This document shows positions 1 to 9,610 of a DNA stretch of 64,000 nucleotides, one piece after another. The position numbers were made by a program, and so were the translations under genes. Source of the stretch: Streptomyces canus (GTDB taxonomy: Bacteria; Actinomycetota; Actinomycetes; Streptomycetales; Streptomycetaceae); NCBI RefSeq assembly GCF_030816965.1, contig NZ_JAUSYQ010000002.1:3009001-3073000 (forward strand), given 5' to 3'. A model generated the notes under the pieces. The model saw only the letters and a program-made list of their open reading frames with translations, was not told where the DNA came from and ran no database searches. Within the stretch, counting starts at the first letter, position 1, and every line of letters starts with the position of its first letter.

Positions 1-1014
1 CTCGCCGTCCTGGACCCCGCACGGGGGCAGTACGTCGACGTGCCCGGACCGAAGGACGAGTGGCTGCCCCACATCGATGCCGTCGGGAACCGCATCGTCG
101 GGGTCGCGGCGGGACGCTTCGCTCCCTACGAGGTGATGGAGGTGAACGCGGACTCCCTGGCCACCCGCGCCATGAGTCGTACGCCCAGGATGGCGGTGGA
201 CACCGCGTACCTGCCGGTACCCGTCCCTCGGGTGTTCAAGGGCCGTGCGGGACATGCCATTCACGCGCAGGTTCATTCCCCGCGCAACGCCGCCTTCTCG
301 GGCCCGTCCGGCGAAGTGTCCCCGCTGGTGATCTGGGCGCACGGTGGGCCCGGTCTGAGGGCTCCTCTCGCTCTCAATCCGGAGATCGCCTACTTCACCT
401 CTCGGGGCATCACCGTGGCGGAGGTCAACTACGGTGGCACGCCGGGATTCGGACGCGCCTACCGCGAGAGACTGCGCGAGCAGTGGGGCGTGGTGGACGT
501 CGAGGACTGTGCCGTGGTCGCACAGGAGTTGATCGCCGAGGGCACGGCCGCCGCGGGGCGAGTGGCGATCCGGGGCGTCAGCGCGGGCGGTTTCACCGCG
601 GCGCTGTCGGTCGCGGCACACGATCGCCACCTGTACGCCTGTGCCACGCTTTACTGTCCCGTTCTGGATCTCCTCGCTCTGTCCGCGGGAGGGACACACG
701 ACTTCGAGTCGCACTACCTGGACTCGCTGGTCGGTCCGAAAGAGCGCGCGGACCTCTACCGCGCCCGGTCCCCGATTTATCAAGCGGACCGGATAGACGT
801 ACCGCTGCTGCTCTTCCAGGGACTGGACGACGTCGTGTGTCCGCCCTCCCAGGCAGACGTGTTCACCGGTGCTCTGTCCCGGCACGGCGTGCCCTACAAG
901 TACCGTACTTTCGAAGGCGAGGGCCACGGTTTTCGCCGACAGTCCACGCTCATGACGTGCCTCGAAGAGGAACTGCGGCTGTACGCGGACGTGTTCCGCT
1001 TCGCTGTGTCCTAG
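1..1014 (+). CDS. S9-type serine peptidase / acyl-peptide hydrolase, C-terminal part (5' end outside window)
   Basis: The frame is open from base 1, so this is the 3' part of a longer gene; the GTG at 40 is internal. The last ~325 residues form an alpha/beta hydrolase domain with an HGGPG oxyanion motif (residues 101-105 counted from base 40), a GVSAGGF nucleophile elbow (Ser181), an acid in GLDDVV (Asp263 or 264) and a His in GEGHGF (His296). This arrangement is that of prolyl-oligopeptidase-like (S9) enzymes, whose beta-propeller would lie to the left of the window. It is probably a cytoplasmic peptidase or amidase; the substrate cannot be read from sequence. The next gene is another hydrolase 100 bases downstream on the same strand. 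Confidence 0.85.
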   Translation, partial: LAVLDPARGQYVDVPGPKDEWLPHIDAVGNRIVGVAAGRFAPYEVMEVNADSLATRAMSRTPRMAVDTAYLPVPVPRVFKGRAGHAIHAQVHSPRNAAFSGPSGEVSPLVIWAHGGPGLRAPLALNPEIAYFTSRGITVAEVNYGGTPGFGRAYRERLREQWGVVDVEDCAVVAQELIAEGTAAAGRVAIRGVSAGGFTAALSVAAHDRHLYACATLYCPVLDLLALSAGGTHDFESHYLDSLVGPKERADLYRARSPIYQADRIDVPLLLFQGLDDVVCPPSQADVFTGALSRHGVPYKYRTFEGEGHGFRRQSTLMTCLEEELRLYADVFRFAVS

Positions 1015-1116
1015 CGTCGACGAGACCGGCTCCGGGCCTCCGGGCGGCCGCACAGTGTGAACGCCTGGCGAGACAGTGTGTGATGCGGGGCACAACGTAT
1101 TGCACTGGGTGCCCGG

Positions 1117-2082
1117 ATGCCGCAGCATCTCGGAGATGTGAACGCCGCACAGGGGCCGACGGCCCTTTCTCGCCCCGCCGTTGACCCGGACTCGCCTCTC
1201 TCTCCCGCCACTCACACCATCTCCGTACGGCACGGAACCTCTGTCGTGGACCAGCGCTATCACGTCACCGGCACCGGCCCCGTATGTCTTGTCCACCCTG
1301 GGGGACCGGGCATCGGCTGGGAATATCTGCGCATGCCCGAACTGGAGCGGAGCATGACGATGGTGTACCTGGAGCCCGTCGGCACGGGTGCGTCCGGCCG
1401 GCTGGCCGATCCCCGTGACTACAACCTGTCCACGTACACACACTTTCTGCACGCGGTGATCGAGCATCTGGCGCTGCCGCACATCATGTTGCTCGGCCAT
1501 TCTCACGGTGGGTTCGTGGCCCAACGCTACGCTCTTGATCACCCGGACCGCGTGGCCTCGCTGATCCTTTACGACACCTCTCCGGTGACCGGTGACGACT
1601 TCTGGCGGACCGCGGTCGCCAACCTGGAGCACTTCGCCCGTCACCACGTCTCCGAGCACCCTGAGGTGGCCGGCTACGTCGCCGGGCTGAGCAGCCGGCC
1701 CGACCGGTTCGACGACGAAGGCGCGACGGCGGTCCTGCGCACGATCACTCCGGCCTACTTTCACGACTACTGGGGCCGCGAGGACGATTTCGCCCCGGGG
1801 CGCCAAGCCCTGCGCATGTACGCGGCACCGTCCTGGGGCGAGGGTCCCGCGTTCGACGTACGAGAAGAACTGTCCGCCCTCACCGCCCCCACGTTGGTGC
1901 TGGTCGGAGACGACGACTTCATCTGTGGGCCGCACTGGGCCAGGATGATCCACGAGGCGGTTCCCGGGTCACAGCTCGCCGTCCTGCGCAGGACAGGGCA
2001 TCTGGGCCATATCGAGAGCTCCGAAGAATTCACCACCGCAGTGGTCGAGTTCCTCTCCTCCGTCTCCGGGGACACCGCGTGA
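1117..2082 (+). CDS. alpha/beta hydrolase, proline-iminopeptidase-like
   Basis: This 321-residue protein has an HPGGPG segment (residues 60-65) in the place of the HGGPG oxyanion motif, a GHSHGG nucleophile elbow (Ser129), an acid in VGDDDF (about 264-269) and a His in RTGHLGH (about 294). These features fit the proline iminopeptidase/alpha-beta hydrolase family, which cleaves small peptides, amides or esters. The first ~30 residues are poorly conserved in character and the ribosome binding site before ATG 1117 is weak, so the start may be further in. It follows the S9 peptidase and may share its transcript. The substrate is unknown. Confidence 0.75.
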   Translation: MPQHLGDVNAAQGPTALSRPAVDPDSPLSPATHTISVRHGTSVVDQRYHVTGTGPVCLVHPGGPGIGWEYLRMPELERSMTMVYLEPVGTGASGRLADPRDYNLSTYTHFLHAVIEHLALPHIMLLGHSHGGFVAQRYALDHPDRVASLILYDTSPVTGDDFWRTAVANLEHFARHHVSEHPEVAGYVAGLSSRPDRFDDEGATAVLRTITPAYFHDYWGREDDFAPGRQALRMYAAPSWGEGPAFDVREELSALTAPTLVLVGDDDFICGPHWARMIHEAVPGSQLAVLRRTGHLGHIESSEEFTTAVVEFLSSVSGDTA

Positions 2083-2382
2083 GGTGACGAGAGCACTCGA
2101 GAACTGCCGTTCCCGTCACGGCAGTTCCCACCACCGAATGTGCCGTCCGTCATGGATCACCGGCGACTCCCCGCGCCCGCACTGCCCCCTCCGCGCCGCA
2201 CCGGGGCGTTTGCGTATGACTGCTCCGCCGGCCACGGTCACGTGACCGATGCGTCAGCCGTACGTCACGGGCAAGAGTGAAGCGGCAGTTCTTCAGGGCA
2301 GTCACGCTCCCCGCCGGGCAGACGGCCGTTTCGGGATCCCGGGGTCCGTGGACGACGTAGGGAAGGCAAGGGCAGCGGCGAG
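2083..2382. other. intergenic region before the SARP gene
   Basis: These 300 bases hold no convincing gene. A perfect 14-base palindrome lies at 2235-2248 and is listed separately. A GC-rich stretch and a weak AAGG ribosome site precede ATG 2383. Confidence 0.6.
2235..2248. promoter_or_regulatory. 14-bp perfect palindrome, candidate operator
   Basis: CGGTCACGTGACCG is a perfect inverted repeat about 135 bases upstream of the SARP start codon. Its position suggests an operator for that gene; the cognate regulator is unknown. Confidence 0.4.
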
Positions 2383-4308
2383 ATGAACGCGTCAGTGCGT
2401 TACTCGATTCTCGGTGCCGTGCGCGCCGTGCGCGGGGAGACCGAGTTGGAGATCGGGCCGCCGAAGCGGCTGGCGCTGCTGTCCTTGCTGCTGTTGCGTG
2501 CGCCCGAACCCGTGACCCTGAACGAGGCGGTGGACGTCCTGTGGGACCGTACTGCCCCGTCGAGTGCGGTCAACGTGGTGCACCGGCACATCGGTGGGCT
2601 GCGGCGGACACTGGAACCGGGGCTGCCCAGCCGGACGCAGGCCGAGCATCTGGTGCGTACCGCCGGCGGGTACCGGCTGCTGGTCGACACCTCCACATCC
2701 GATCTGCTGCGATTTCGTGGCCTGCGCGCACAGGCGCAGCAGGCGGTGAGAGCGGGCGAGCCCGCACGGGCAGCGCGGTATTTCCTGGAGGCGGTGCGTC
2801 TGTGGCGTGATCCGGTGGTGGCGGCGGGCACGCCAGTGGCGCGGCATCCGCTGTTCACCTCGGTGGGGCACGAGTTCGTGGCGACGGCGAAGGAGGCCGC
2901 CGATGTGGTCCTGACAGCGGCGCCGAGGGCGACGGAGGAAGTGCTCACCGCACTGTGCCGCGCGGTGGACCACCATCCCCTCGATGAGGCGCTGCACTCA
3001 CGGATCATCGCCGCGCTGGCCGCCACCGGTCGGCAGGGCGAGGCACTTCGGCAGTACGAGATCATCCGGCGCACCCTGGCCGAGGACCTGGGAGCAGAAC
3101 CCGGACCCGACCTGCGCGCCGCCCGGGAGCGCCTGCTCCGGCTCATGCCGTCCGACGGGGCGACCGGCCCGGCTCTGGTCCCGGCTTCCAGCCGGGCGCC
3201 GACGGTCCCGCTCTTCCGGAGCGACGGCGTCGCAAGGCCGGCCCAACTCCCCGGAGACTGTGTTCCGTTCACCGGTCGAGGCCAAGCTGTCGAGCAGTGC
3301 ATGGAACTTCTGCCCACGCCCGCGCAGAGCCGCTCGTACGGCACGACCGCGGTCCTGTGCGGCATGCCCGGAGTGGGTAAGACAACGCTGGCGGTGCACT
3401 GGGCCCACAGGATCGCCGACCGCTTCCCCGGCGGTCAGATCCATCTCGACCTGCAAGGCCACCACCCGACGAACCCTCCCCTCACCAGTCGACAGGCGAT
3501 GCGGGAAATCCTTGACGCACTCGACGTCACCGGCACGAGTGCGAGCGACACCGCGCTCACCAGCCTGTACCGGACGACACTGGCCAACCGGCGCCTCCTC
3601 GTCCTCCTCGACGACGCCCGCGACTGCGAACAAGTCCGCCCGCTGCTTCCCGCCACCTCCGGCACCCTCGCCATCGTCACCAGCCGCCGCCGTCTTGAGG
3701 GCCTCACCGTCACGGACAACGCCCACGTCATCACCGTCCACCCCATGACCCCGGCGGAAGGCCTGGAATTCCTCGATCGCCGTCTGGGAATCCGCCGAAC
3801 GCGCGCCGAGCCCACCGCCACCCGGGAGATCGTGGATCTCTGCGCCGGCCTCCCCCTCGCGCTCGCCGTCACAGCCGCCCGCGCTGACGCCAACCCCACC
3901 TTCCCCCTCACCGCCCTCGCCGCCCACCTCCGCGCCGACACCGAAACCCTGAACGCCTTCGCCGGTTGGGACTCCCACACGGACCCCCGACGGCGGTTCG
4001 ACCACACCTACCGATGCCTCTCCCCCGGCGCCGCCCACCTCTTCCGGCTCCTCAGCCTTCATCCCGCAGCCGAGATCACCGTCCCCAGCGCCCTGAGCCT
4101 CACCGGCGGCAGCGACCCGCGCATCGCTCAGCAACACATCGTCGAACTCACCGACCACCATCTCCTCACGGAACAGGCCCCCGGCCACTACACGTGCCAC
4201 ACGCTCCTGCGCACCTACGCGGGGGAAGTCAACCGCGCTCATGACGACCCGGTCACTCGAAACCACCGTGAACCACCGGCTGTGCCGAGTGTGAGCGGCT
4301 CTCCATGA
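2383..4308 (+). CDS. SARP-family transcriptional activator with BTAD and NB-ARC domains (AfsR-like)
   Basis: This 641-residue protein starts with an OmpR-type winged helix (about 1-95), followed by a bacterial transcriptional activation domain (about 100-245). An NB-ARC ATPase follows, with P-loop GMPGVGKTT (residues 327-335) and Walker B LLVLLDDA (about 405-412). This order is that of AfsR-type SARPs, which control antibiotic or stress genes in Streptomyces. It is shorter than AfsR (993 residues) because the C-terminal TPR array is missing. It converges with the LAL regulator on the other strand. No biosynthetic cluster is next to it, so its target is not evident. Confidence 0.9.
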   Translation: MNASVRYSILGAVRAVRGETELEIGPPKRLALLSLLLLRAPEPVTLNEAVDVLWDRTAPSSAVNVVHRHIGGLRRTLEPGLPSRTQAEHLVRTAGGYRLLVDTSTSDLLRFRGLRAQAQQAVRAGEPARAARYFLEAVRLWRDPVVAAGTPVARHPLFTSVGHEFVATAKEAADVVLTAAPRATEEVLTALCRAVDHHPLDEALHSRIIAALAATGRQGEALRQYEIIRRTLAEDLGAEPGPDLRAARERLLRLMPSDGATGPALVPASSRAPTVPLFRSDGVARPAQLPGDCVPFTGRGQAVEQCMELLPTPAQSRSYGTTAVLCGMPGVGKTTLAVHWAHRIADRFPGGQIHLDLQGHHPTNPPLTSRQAMREILDALDVTGTSASDTALTSLYRTTLANRRLLVLLDDARDCEQVRPLLPATSGTLAIVTSRRRLEGLTVTDNAHVITVHPMTPAEGLEFLDRRLGIRRTRAEPTATREIVDLCAGLPLALAVTAARADANPTFPLTALAAHLRADTETLNAFAGWDSHTDPRRRFDHTYRCLSPGAAHLFRLLSLHPAAEITVPSALSLTGGSDPRIAQQHIVELTDHHLLTEQAPGHYTCHTLLRTYAGEVNRAHDDPVTRNHREPPAVPSVSGSP

Positions 4309-4361
4309 CGGCATGGGGGAAGTCCGCGCACACGTCGAGGTCGGGTGGGCCGGGGCAGGTG

Positions 4362-7184
4362 TCAGGGTTTCCGCTCGCCCGGCTCCGTGTCCCGGGCGGC
4401 CAGCGCGTCCCGGAGGGCCGTACGCGAGCTGATGCCGAGCTTGGGGTAGATGCGGTAGAGGTGCGCGCTGACCGTGCGGTGCGAGATGTAGAGCCGCTCG
4501 GCGATCTGCTTGTTCGTGAGGCCGGAGGCGGCCAGCTCGGCGATCTCACGTTCCTGCGGTGTGAGTTCCTCCGCCCCGCCTCGCTCCTCGTGGTTCGCGA
4601 CGGACTGGCCGGCGGCACGCAGTTCCTTCGCCGCGCGCTCCGCCCAGGGACCGGCACCCAGCTGCTGGAAGGTGCGGAGTGCGGACAGCAGCGGGCCCCT
4701 CGACTCCAGGGTCGCCCGGGCCCTGCGAAGGCGCTCACCCTGCGCCAACTGCACACGGGCCCGGTCGAACGGCCAGAGGTCCACGTCCGGCGCGGACAGC
4801 GCCTTGGCGAACAGATCGGCCGACACGTCGTCGTCCTCGGCGACGAGGGCGGCAGCGCCGCCGGCCAGGAGCGCCAGCCGGGGGGACAGCGTCTCGGCGC
4901 TCGACTTCTGTACAGCACGCACATGCGCGACCGCCTCCGCCCGGCGGCGGGTGCGGACGGCAGCTTCCACCAGCTCGAAGAAGACCCAGAGCGCGTGGTG
5001 GGCGTACGGCGCCAGACTGCCCGCCGGGCTGATCGCATGCGCGTGCCGAAACGCTTCTTCGAAGTCACCGGTCGCCAGGTAGGCAAGGACGTGCACCTGA
5101 TGTGCGTACTGCACCACCGACCGCAGGCCGCGCGGAGACGCCCAGTCCGTCATGCCCTGTGCGAGCTCGTGGGCTGTTTCGACATCGCCGCGCACCGCGG
5201 CCACCAGCCCCTTCGTGAAGTGGAAGTACCAGGAGAAGAAGCTGTACCCGGTCTTCGCACACAGCTCGAGTCCTTCGTCTGCCAGCTCCACGATCTCGTC
5301 CCACCGCCCGGTGTGGAAGTCGTCGAGGCTCAGGTACAGCAGGCCGCTGAGGGTCCTGCGCACCGGGCCGCCTTCCCGGCCCTGACGTACGAGACGCCAT
5401 GACGGCTCCCGCAGGGCCGCCAGGCGGTCCGGGTAGATCGAGGCGATTCCGATGCGCACGATCCGGACGGGATCGGTCTCGTTCACCGCACCGTCGACGA
5501 GCCGGTCGAGCTGCCGAAGGGTCGCGGCTTCGGTACGGGCCGGATCCGAGAACGTGCTGCCGGCGACGGACAACAGCTCCGGCGGTTCGGGTCGCATCCG
5601 GGAGAGCGCCGTGTGGAAGGACTCCCACAGCTCCGCCCTGGCTCCGTAGTTGCACAGCAGCAGGAGCAGGTGCAGCGCGTCGACGATCGCGGCGTTTTCG
5701 GCCTCGTAGCCGTGTGTGCCCTCTTCGATGGCGCCGGCCAGCAGACGGTGGGCCGTGTTCGCGTTGCCGTCGCTGTTCAGCAGCAGCTGGACCGCGGCGG
5801 CGGCCGCCGAGTGCGGTGAGTTGGCGTAGTCCGGGTCCGCGCGCCGCGCGTCCTCGAGGAGTTGTGACGCACTCTGCAGCGCTCCCATCGCCTCCGCGCC
5901 GATGTACGCCGCCTCCTCCAGCCGGCGAGCACGGTCCGGGCCTCGCGGGCTGAGGTCCGCGGCCCTGGTGAGCGCCGCGATCGCGGCCACGGCGTCACCG
6001 CGGTTCAGGACGTGGCGCGCCGCCTGCTCCAGCAGAGCGGCCACGTGCTCGTCAGGGGCGAAGGTCGACTCTCCCAGGTGCCAGGCCCGGGCCTCCGTCC
6101 GGTCGCTCAACACCTGGGCCAGGGCCCGGTGCGCGGCGCGCCGATGGTTGCTGGTGGTGGCCTCGACCACGGCGGAGCGGATCAGTGGATGGCGGAACAC
6201 GAGCCGGCGGGTGCCCTCGTCCACGGACAGCAGTTGGTCCCGCTCGGCGGGCACCAGGTTTTCCAGGTCGCCCTCACCGCCCAGTTTCCGCGCCGCCGCA
6301 TGCAGGACGCCGAGGTCGCCGCTCCCTTCCAGGGTGGCCAGCAGGAGCAGGTCCTGCGTCGCCGCCGGGAGGCTTTGGATGCGGGAGACGAACATGGACT
6401 GCAGGCGCTGGCTGAGCGGCAGGACGGCCGGCAGGGTCTCCAGCGCCCTGCGCTGCTTGGCCCGCAGCCCGTTGGGCAGCTCCAGCAGGGCCAGGGGGTT
6501 GCCCTGCGCGGTGGTCAGCAGGCGCTGACGGACCTGACGGGCCAGGTTCGGGAATCGTTCGTCGACCAGGCGGGTGGCCGATTCCGTGTCCAAGGGAGGA
6601 AGCTCGTACGTCGGGAGGCCACCGCTCTCGAAGAAGCCCGCCGTTCCGGAGCGCATGGCGGCCAGGAACCTCAGTCGGCTGCCGGCGAGCCTGCGGGCGA
6701 TGAAGGCGAAGACGGCGGCGCTCGACCGGTCCACCCAGGGAAGATCGTCGACGATGACCAGCACGTCGCTCTCGGCCTCCTCGGACGCGGCCTGCAGCAC
6801 GGCCAGGGCGGCGTTGGAGACGACCAGGCGGTCCGGCGGCTGACCGACGCCGAAACCCAGGGCGACGCGTATGGCGTCCCGATGAGTGGCGTCCAGGGTG
6901 TCGAACGCGTCCTGCAGCGGCAGGAGCGCCTGGTTCAGTGCCGAATAGCTGACGTCCGCCTCGAACTGAACGCCCGCTGCACGCAGCACGCGAGTGCCGG
7001 CGTCCACCGCCGACTTCGCGACGGCGTCCAGGAGCGCTGTCTTCCCCACGCCCGGCTCTCCGGACAACAGCAGGGCGCCGCCGGAGTCCGTGTGCGTCAG
7101 GAAGCCGGAAACCCATTCCAGGTCCCGGTCGCGCCCCACCAACGGGCTGGTGACACCCAGCAGCAGCGGGTTGGTGACTCTCAC
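4362..7184 (-). CDS. LAL-type LuxR-family regulator with AAA ATPase domain
   Basis: The ~940-residue protein has an N-terminal ATPase with P-loop GEPGVGKTA (about 42-50) and a Walker B VIVDDLPW, a long helical middle, and a C-terminal LuxR helix-turn-helix beginning LTPQEREIAELAASGLT. This is the LAL (large ATP-binding LuxR) architecture, as in MalT and PikD. GTG 7184 is chosen because GGGAGGGG stands six bases before it and the protein from there begins just before the conserved SPLVGRD segment; the open frame continues 180 bases further upstream without a good ribosome site. Its 3' end lies 53 bases from the end of the SARP gene. Confidence 0.9.
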   Translation of the reverse strand: MRVTNPLLLGVTSPLVGRDRDLEWVSGFLTHTDSGGALLLSGEPGVGKTALLDAVAKSAVDAGTRVLRAAGVQFEADVSYSALNQALLPLQDAFDTLDATHRDAIRVALGFGVGQPPDRLVVSNAALAVLQAASEEAESDVLVIVDDLPWVDRSSAAVFAFIARRLAGSRLRFLAAMRSGTAGFFESGGLPTYELPPLDTESATRLVDERFPNLARQVRQRLLTTAQGNPLALLELPNGLRAKQRRALETLPAVLPLSQRLQSMFVSRIQSLPAATQDLLLLATLEGSGDLGVLHAAARKLGGEGDLENLVPAERDQLLSVDEGTRRLVFRHPLIRSAVVEATTSNHRRAAHRALAQVLSDRTEARAWHLGESTFAPDEHVAALLEQAARHVLNRGDAVAAIAALTRAADLSPRGPDRARRLEEAAYIGAEAMGALQSASQLLEDARRADPDYANSPHSAAAAAVQLLLNSDGNANTAHRLLAGAIEEGTHGYEAENAAIVDALHLLLLLCNYGARAELWESFHTALSRMRPEPPELLSVAGSTFSDPARTEAATLRQLDRLVDGAVNETDPVRIVRIGIASIYPDRLAALREPSWRLVRQGREGGPVRRTLSGLLYLSLDDFHTGRWDEIVELADEGLELCAKTGYSFFSWYFHFTKGLVAAVRGDVETAHELAQGMTDWASPRGLRSVVQYAHQVHVLAYLATGDFEEAFRHAHAISPAGSLAPYAHHALWVFFELVEAAVRTRRRAEAVAHVRAVQKSSAETLSPRLALLAGGAAALVAEDDDVSADLFAKALSAPDVDLWPFDRARVQLAQGERLRRARATLESRGPLLSALRTFQQLGAGPWAERAAKELRAAGQSVANHEERGGAEELTPQEREIAELAASGLTNKQIAERLYISHRTVSAHLYRIYPKLGISSRTALRDALAARDTEPGERKP

Positions 7185-7479
7185 CGGACGCCCCTCCCAG
7201 CCCACGTCAGGCCGACGACGCGTCCAGCCGTGTCCCCGGGGTGGTGAGGCACGCACATCTCTTCCCCGCCCGCGGCCACCGATCATGTGCCGAACTTGTG
7301 TCGTTTGAACCTTGCTGTGAGGGTAACCTACACAGTTTGCTCCTCGAAGAGATGCAATCGGCACAACTCAAGCTTTTCAGCCAACTCAACCTGGCAGTAG
7401 TCGCAGGTCACACTGGTTGAGTACACACGGTGTCGCGACGGCACATGGACGTCACTCCGCGCGCGGACGCCACGGACGC

Positions 7480-8016
7480 TCAACGGCGCCCCGCCCCGCA
7501 CGAACCGGCCGACGCCGGCAGAGTCGTCCCCGCTGCGGGAAGAGGACGCCGGCGATGTCGCTGGTCTGCGCCCGAGCTGTCGTCACGCCCCCCCTCCCGG
7601 ACATGGCGGATCGGAACACCGGTACGGCGCAGCATGGCCGTCATGCGCTCGTCCCCGGGGAGAATGAGGCCGTAGACCTCTCCCCAGCCCTGTTCGACGG
7701 CGCTGCGGCCGAGACCGTCCAGGAGTCGGGTCCCCAGCCCCTTGTTCTGCCAGGCGTCTTCGACCAGGAGCGCTGCCTCGGCGTTGCCGTTGTCCGGCAT
7801 CAGATGGCCCACCGCGACGAGACGTCCGGACGGCCCCCGGACCGCCAGGTGCACCGACCCTCGGCGGGACAGCAGCGCCCCCAGGTAGGAACCGGGATCG
7901 CCCATCGCCCTGTGGCAGCGGCTCCACAACGTGTGGGCGGAGCACCGACGGTGCAGGGCGACCACGCGTTCGGTGTCACCCTGACCTGACCGGACGATCA
8001 GTGGTTCGTGACGCAT
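7480..8016 (-). CDS. GNAT-family N-acetyltransferase
   Basis: The 178-residue protein has the acetyl-CoA-binding motif of GNAT enzymes, LLVEDAWQNKGLGTRLL (pattern V...QxxGxG), near residue 90. The fold predicts acetyl transfer from acetyl-CoA to an amine; the substrate is unknown. A purine-rich GGGAAGAGG sequence precedes ATG 8016. About 90 bases upstream is a perfect copy of the locus promoter pattern on the same strand (8105-8131), so it probably belongs to the ECF41-type regulon. The C-terminal ~20 residues are low-complexity. Confidence 0.85.
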   Translation of the reverse strand: MRHEPLIVRSGQGDTERVVALHRRCSAHTLWSRCHRAMGDPGSYLGALLSRRGSVHLAVRGPSGRLVAVGHLMPDNGNAEAALLVEDAWQNKGLGTRLLDGLGRSAVEQGWGEVYGLILPGDERMTAMLRRTGVPIRHVREGGRDDSSGADQRHRRRPLPAAGTTLPASAGSCGAGRR

Positions 8017-8104
8017 GTCCTCTTCCCTTTCCGCAGGCAGGAGAGCGACATTCGTCGGCGGTCCCGTTCACCCACCGGCCTCCGTGCGATGGGCCCAGGC
8101 ATGA

Positions 8105-8131
8105 GACCGGGCAACGCGGGGCGATGTGACA
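8105..8131 (-). promoter_or_regulatory. ECF41-type promoter for GNAT gene
   Basis: On the minus strand TGTCACA (8125-8131) is followed after exactly 16 bases by GGTC (8105-8108). It points at the GNAT gene starting at 8016. Confidence 0.7.
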
Positions 8132-8254
8132 GTCGGGCATGCGAAAAGGCCGCGACAGTCGGCGACAGCGGCAGCGCAGACGTCACCCGGGCACGGGGGC
8201 CTTTGCAGTCGGCTCGCCGATGCTTTCAGCAGCTCCGCGAGGTGGAATGGCCCG

Positions 8255-8761
8255 ATGAACTCTCCTGAACACGGCACCGAACGCCCCGAACGCGCCCGAC
8301 CCGCCCCGAACAGCCTCACCGGTGTCGGCCTCGCGGTCCTCGATTCCGCGGGTCGCGTCCTGCTCGGGCTCGGCCATGACGGCCGCTGGGAACTTCCTGG
8401 CGGCAAGGTCGACACCGGGGAGGATTTCGAGACGGCCGCCGCCCGGGAACTGGCGGAGGAGACCGGGCTCGTGGTGCCCGCGACGGCCGTACGGGTACTG
8501 GCGGTTCTCGTCGACGGCCTCAACGGTCTGACCCGCGTGACGGCCGCAGCGGTCACCGAGAGCGCAACGGGTACGCCTCGGGTGACCGAGCCGAACAAGA
8601 TCGTGCGCTGGGACTGGTTCGCCCGCGCGGCGGTCCCTTCCGCGCTGTTCCCGCCGTCCGCCGCGGTCCTGGACTGCCTGTGGCCCGAAGCGGAACCGCG
8701 AGGAACAGCCGGGTTCCGCCATTACGGGCTTCTCGGCCATGCCCCCGACCGGCTCCGCTGA
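8255..8761 (+). CDS. Nudix hydrolase
   Basis: The 168-residue protein carries a complete Nudix box, from [10 protein letters not shown] to RELAEETGL (pattern Gx5Ex7REUxEExGU). Nudix enzymes cleave nucleoside diphosphates linked to another group, such as oxidised nucleotides, ADP-ribose or NADH; members of this small type often clean up 8-oxo-dGTP. ATG 8255 is chosen because AGGTGG lies about ten bases upstream; the open frame runs further upstream to 8126. No locus-type promoter is seen before it, although its neighbours have one. Confidence 0.9.
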   Translation: MNSPEHGTERPERARPAPNSLTGVGLAVLDSAGRVLLGLGHDGRWELPGGKVDTGEDFETAAARELAEETGLVVPATAVRVLAVLVDGLNGLTRVTAAAVTESATGTPRVTEPNKIVRWDWFARAAVPSALFPPSAAVLDCLWPEAEPRGTAGFRHYGLLGHAPDRLR

Positions 8762-9105
8762 ATCCGGGGTCGGCATCCGGCAGCTGATGCAGCCGTCACA
8801 GCCTCCCCAGCTACTCGGTCATGAGCTGTGAGGGCCTGCGCCGGCGGCCTGCGAAGCCTCTCGGCGAGGAAGGGAGCGAGCGTGGCCAGTGCCTGCCACC
8901 ATCGGGGATCGCCGCCTGGGCATCCGCTCCAGCGCCGACGCCCGCACCGACGCCGACGGAACGGACCACGCTGCTCGCGCGCGTCTCCGACGGCTCAGAT
9001 CCATGTCGGCGCGTCAACCGGCGCCGCCGCGCCCCGCAGTCTCCACGGCCCCCGCATCACTTGGGACTTGCCGGACACCCAGTTTCAGCACGAGGAAGAC
9101 AGAAA
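8762..9105. other. leader/intergenic region
   Basis: Apart from the promoter-like site at 8794-8820, no gene is supported here. Several frames are open because of the high GC content, including one from 8821 that runs in frame into the next gene, but none has a good start. Confidence 0.5.
8794..8820 (+). promoter_or_regulatory. ECF41-type promoter (one -35 mismatch) for the small coiled-coil gene
   Basis: CGTCACA (8794-8800) is followed after 16 bases by GGTC (8817-8820). The -35 differs from the locus consensus by its first base. The next gene on this strand starts at 9106, giving a leader of about 280 bases. Confidence 0.5.
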
Positions 9106-9393
9106 ATGCCGCGAAACCCTGACCCGCGCTCGGACCGTGCCGCGATCGGCGCCACGCTGGCGGCAGAAGCCGCCCTCCTGGAAGCCCACGAGCGTCTGCT
9201 CCGAGAGGCCCTCGATGCGGTGGACGCACGTATCGAGGCCGCCTCCGCGGCCTTACGGCACCTGCGCCGTTCGGCGGCCTCCGCCGAAGCTCAGAAGCGG
9301 GCGGACCCGGGCGACGGCCTCCGACACGGCGTCGCCGACTCCGACGACGTGTGTCTCACGTGGCTCGACGGCTCTACGACATGTCGCCCTTGA
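9106..9393 (+). CDS. small hypothetical coiled-coil protein
   Basis: The 95-residue product is not recognised. Residues ~12-60 are rich in Ala, Leu, Glu and Arg with heptad-like spacing, so a helical hairpin or coiled coil is likely. ATG 9106 has GAGGAAG eight bases upstream, which makes it a better start than any codon in the longer upstream frame. A promoter of the locus type lies at 8794-8820. The last ~25 residues look unstructured. It could be a small stress-induced protein; no function is assigned. Confidence 0.5.
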   Translation: MPRNPDPRSDRAAIGATLAAEAALLEAHERLLREALDAVDARIEAASAALRHLRRSAASAEAQKRADPGDGLRHGVADSDDVCLTWLDGSTTCRP

Positions 9394-9610
9394 CGATCAT
9401 GGCGCTCTGCTCGCGGAGGGACTGAGAGGCGGCCCGCGCCCGACTGGCCGAACGCGTCAGACAGGGCGTCCTCGCCGGGCACGACACTCACGCTGAACGC
9501 TGTGCTCGGGCGCGGGTCGGTTTCCCGTACCCGATCCCCGTGTGGCGTCGAGGGGATGAGCCTGCTCCCTCCGCTCCAGGCGCGCATGGGTGGATCCCGT
9601 CCCCGACGCG

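Noticed and set aside
7405..7432. GGTCACA-N16-GGTG upstream of nothing on the plus strand
   Set aside because: Two mismatches to the pattern and no plus-strand gene follows until 8255.
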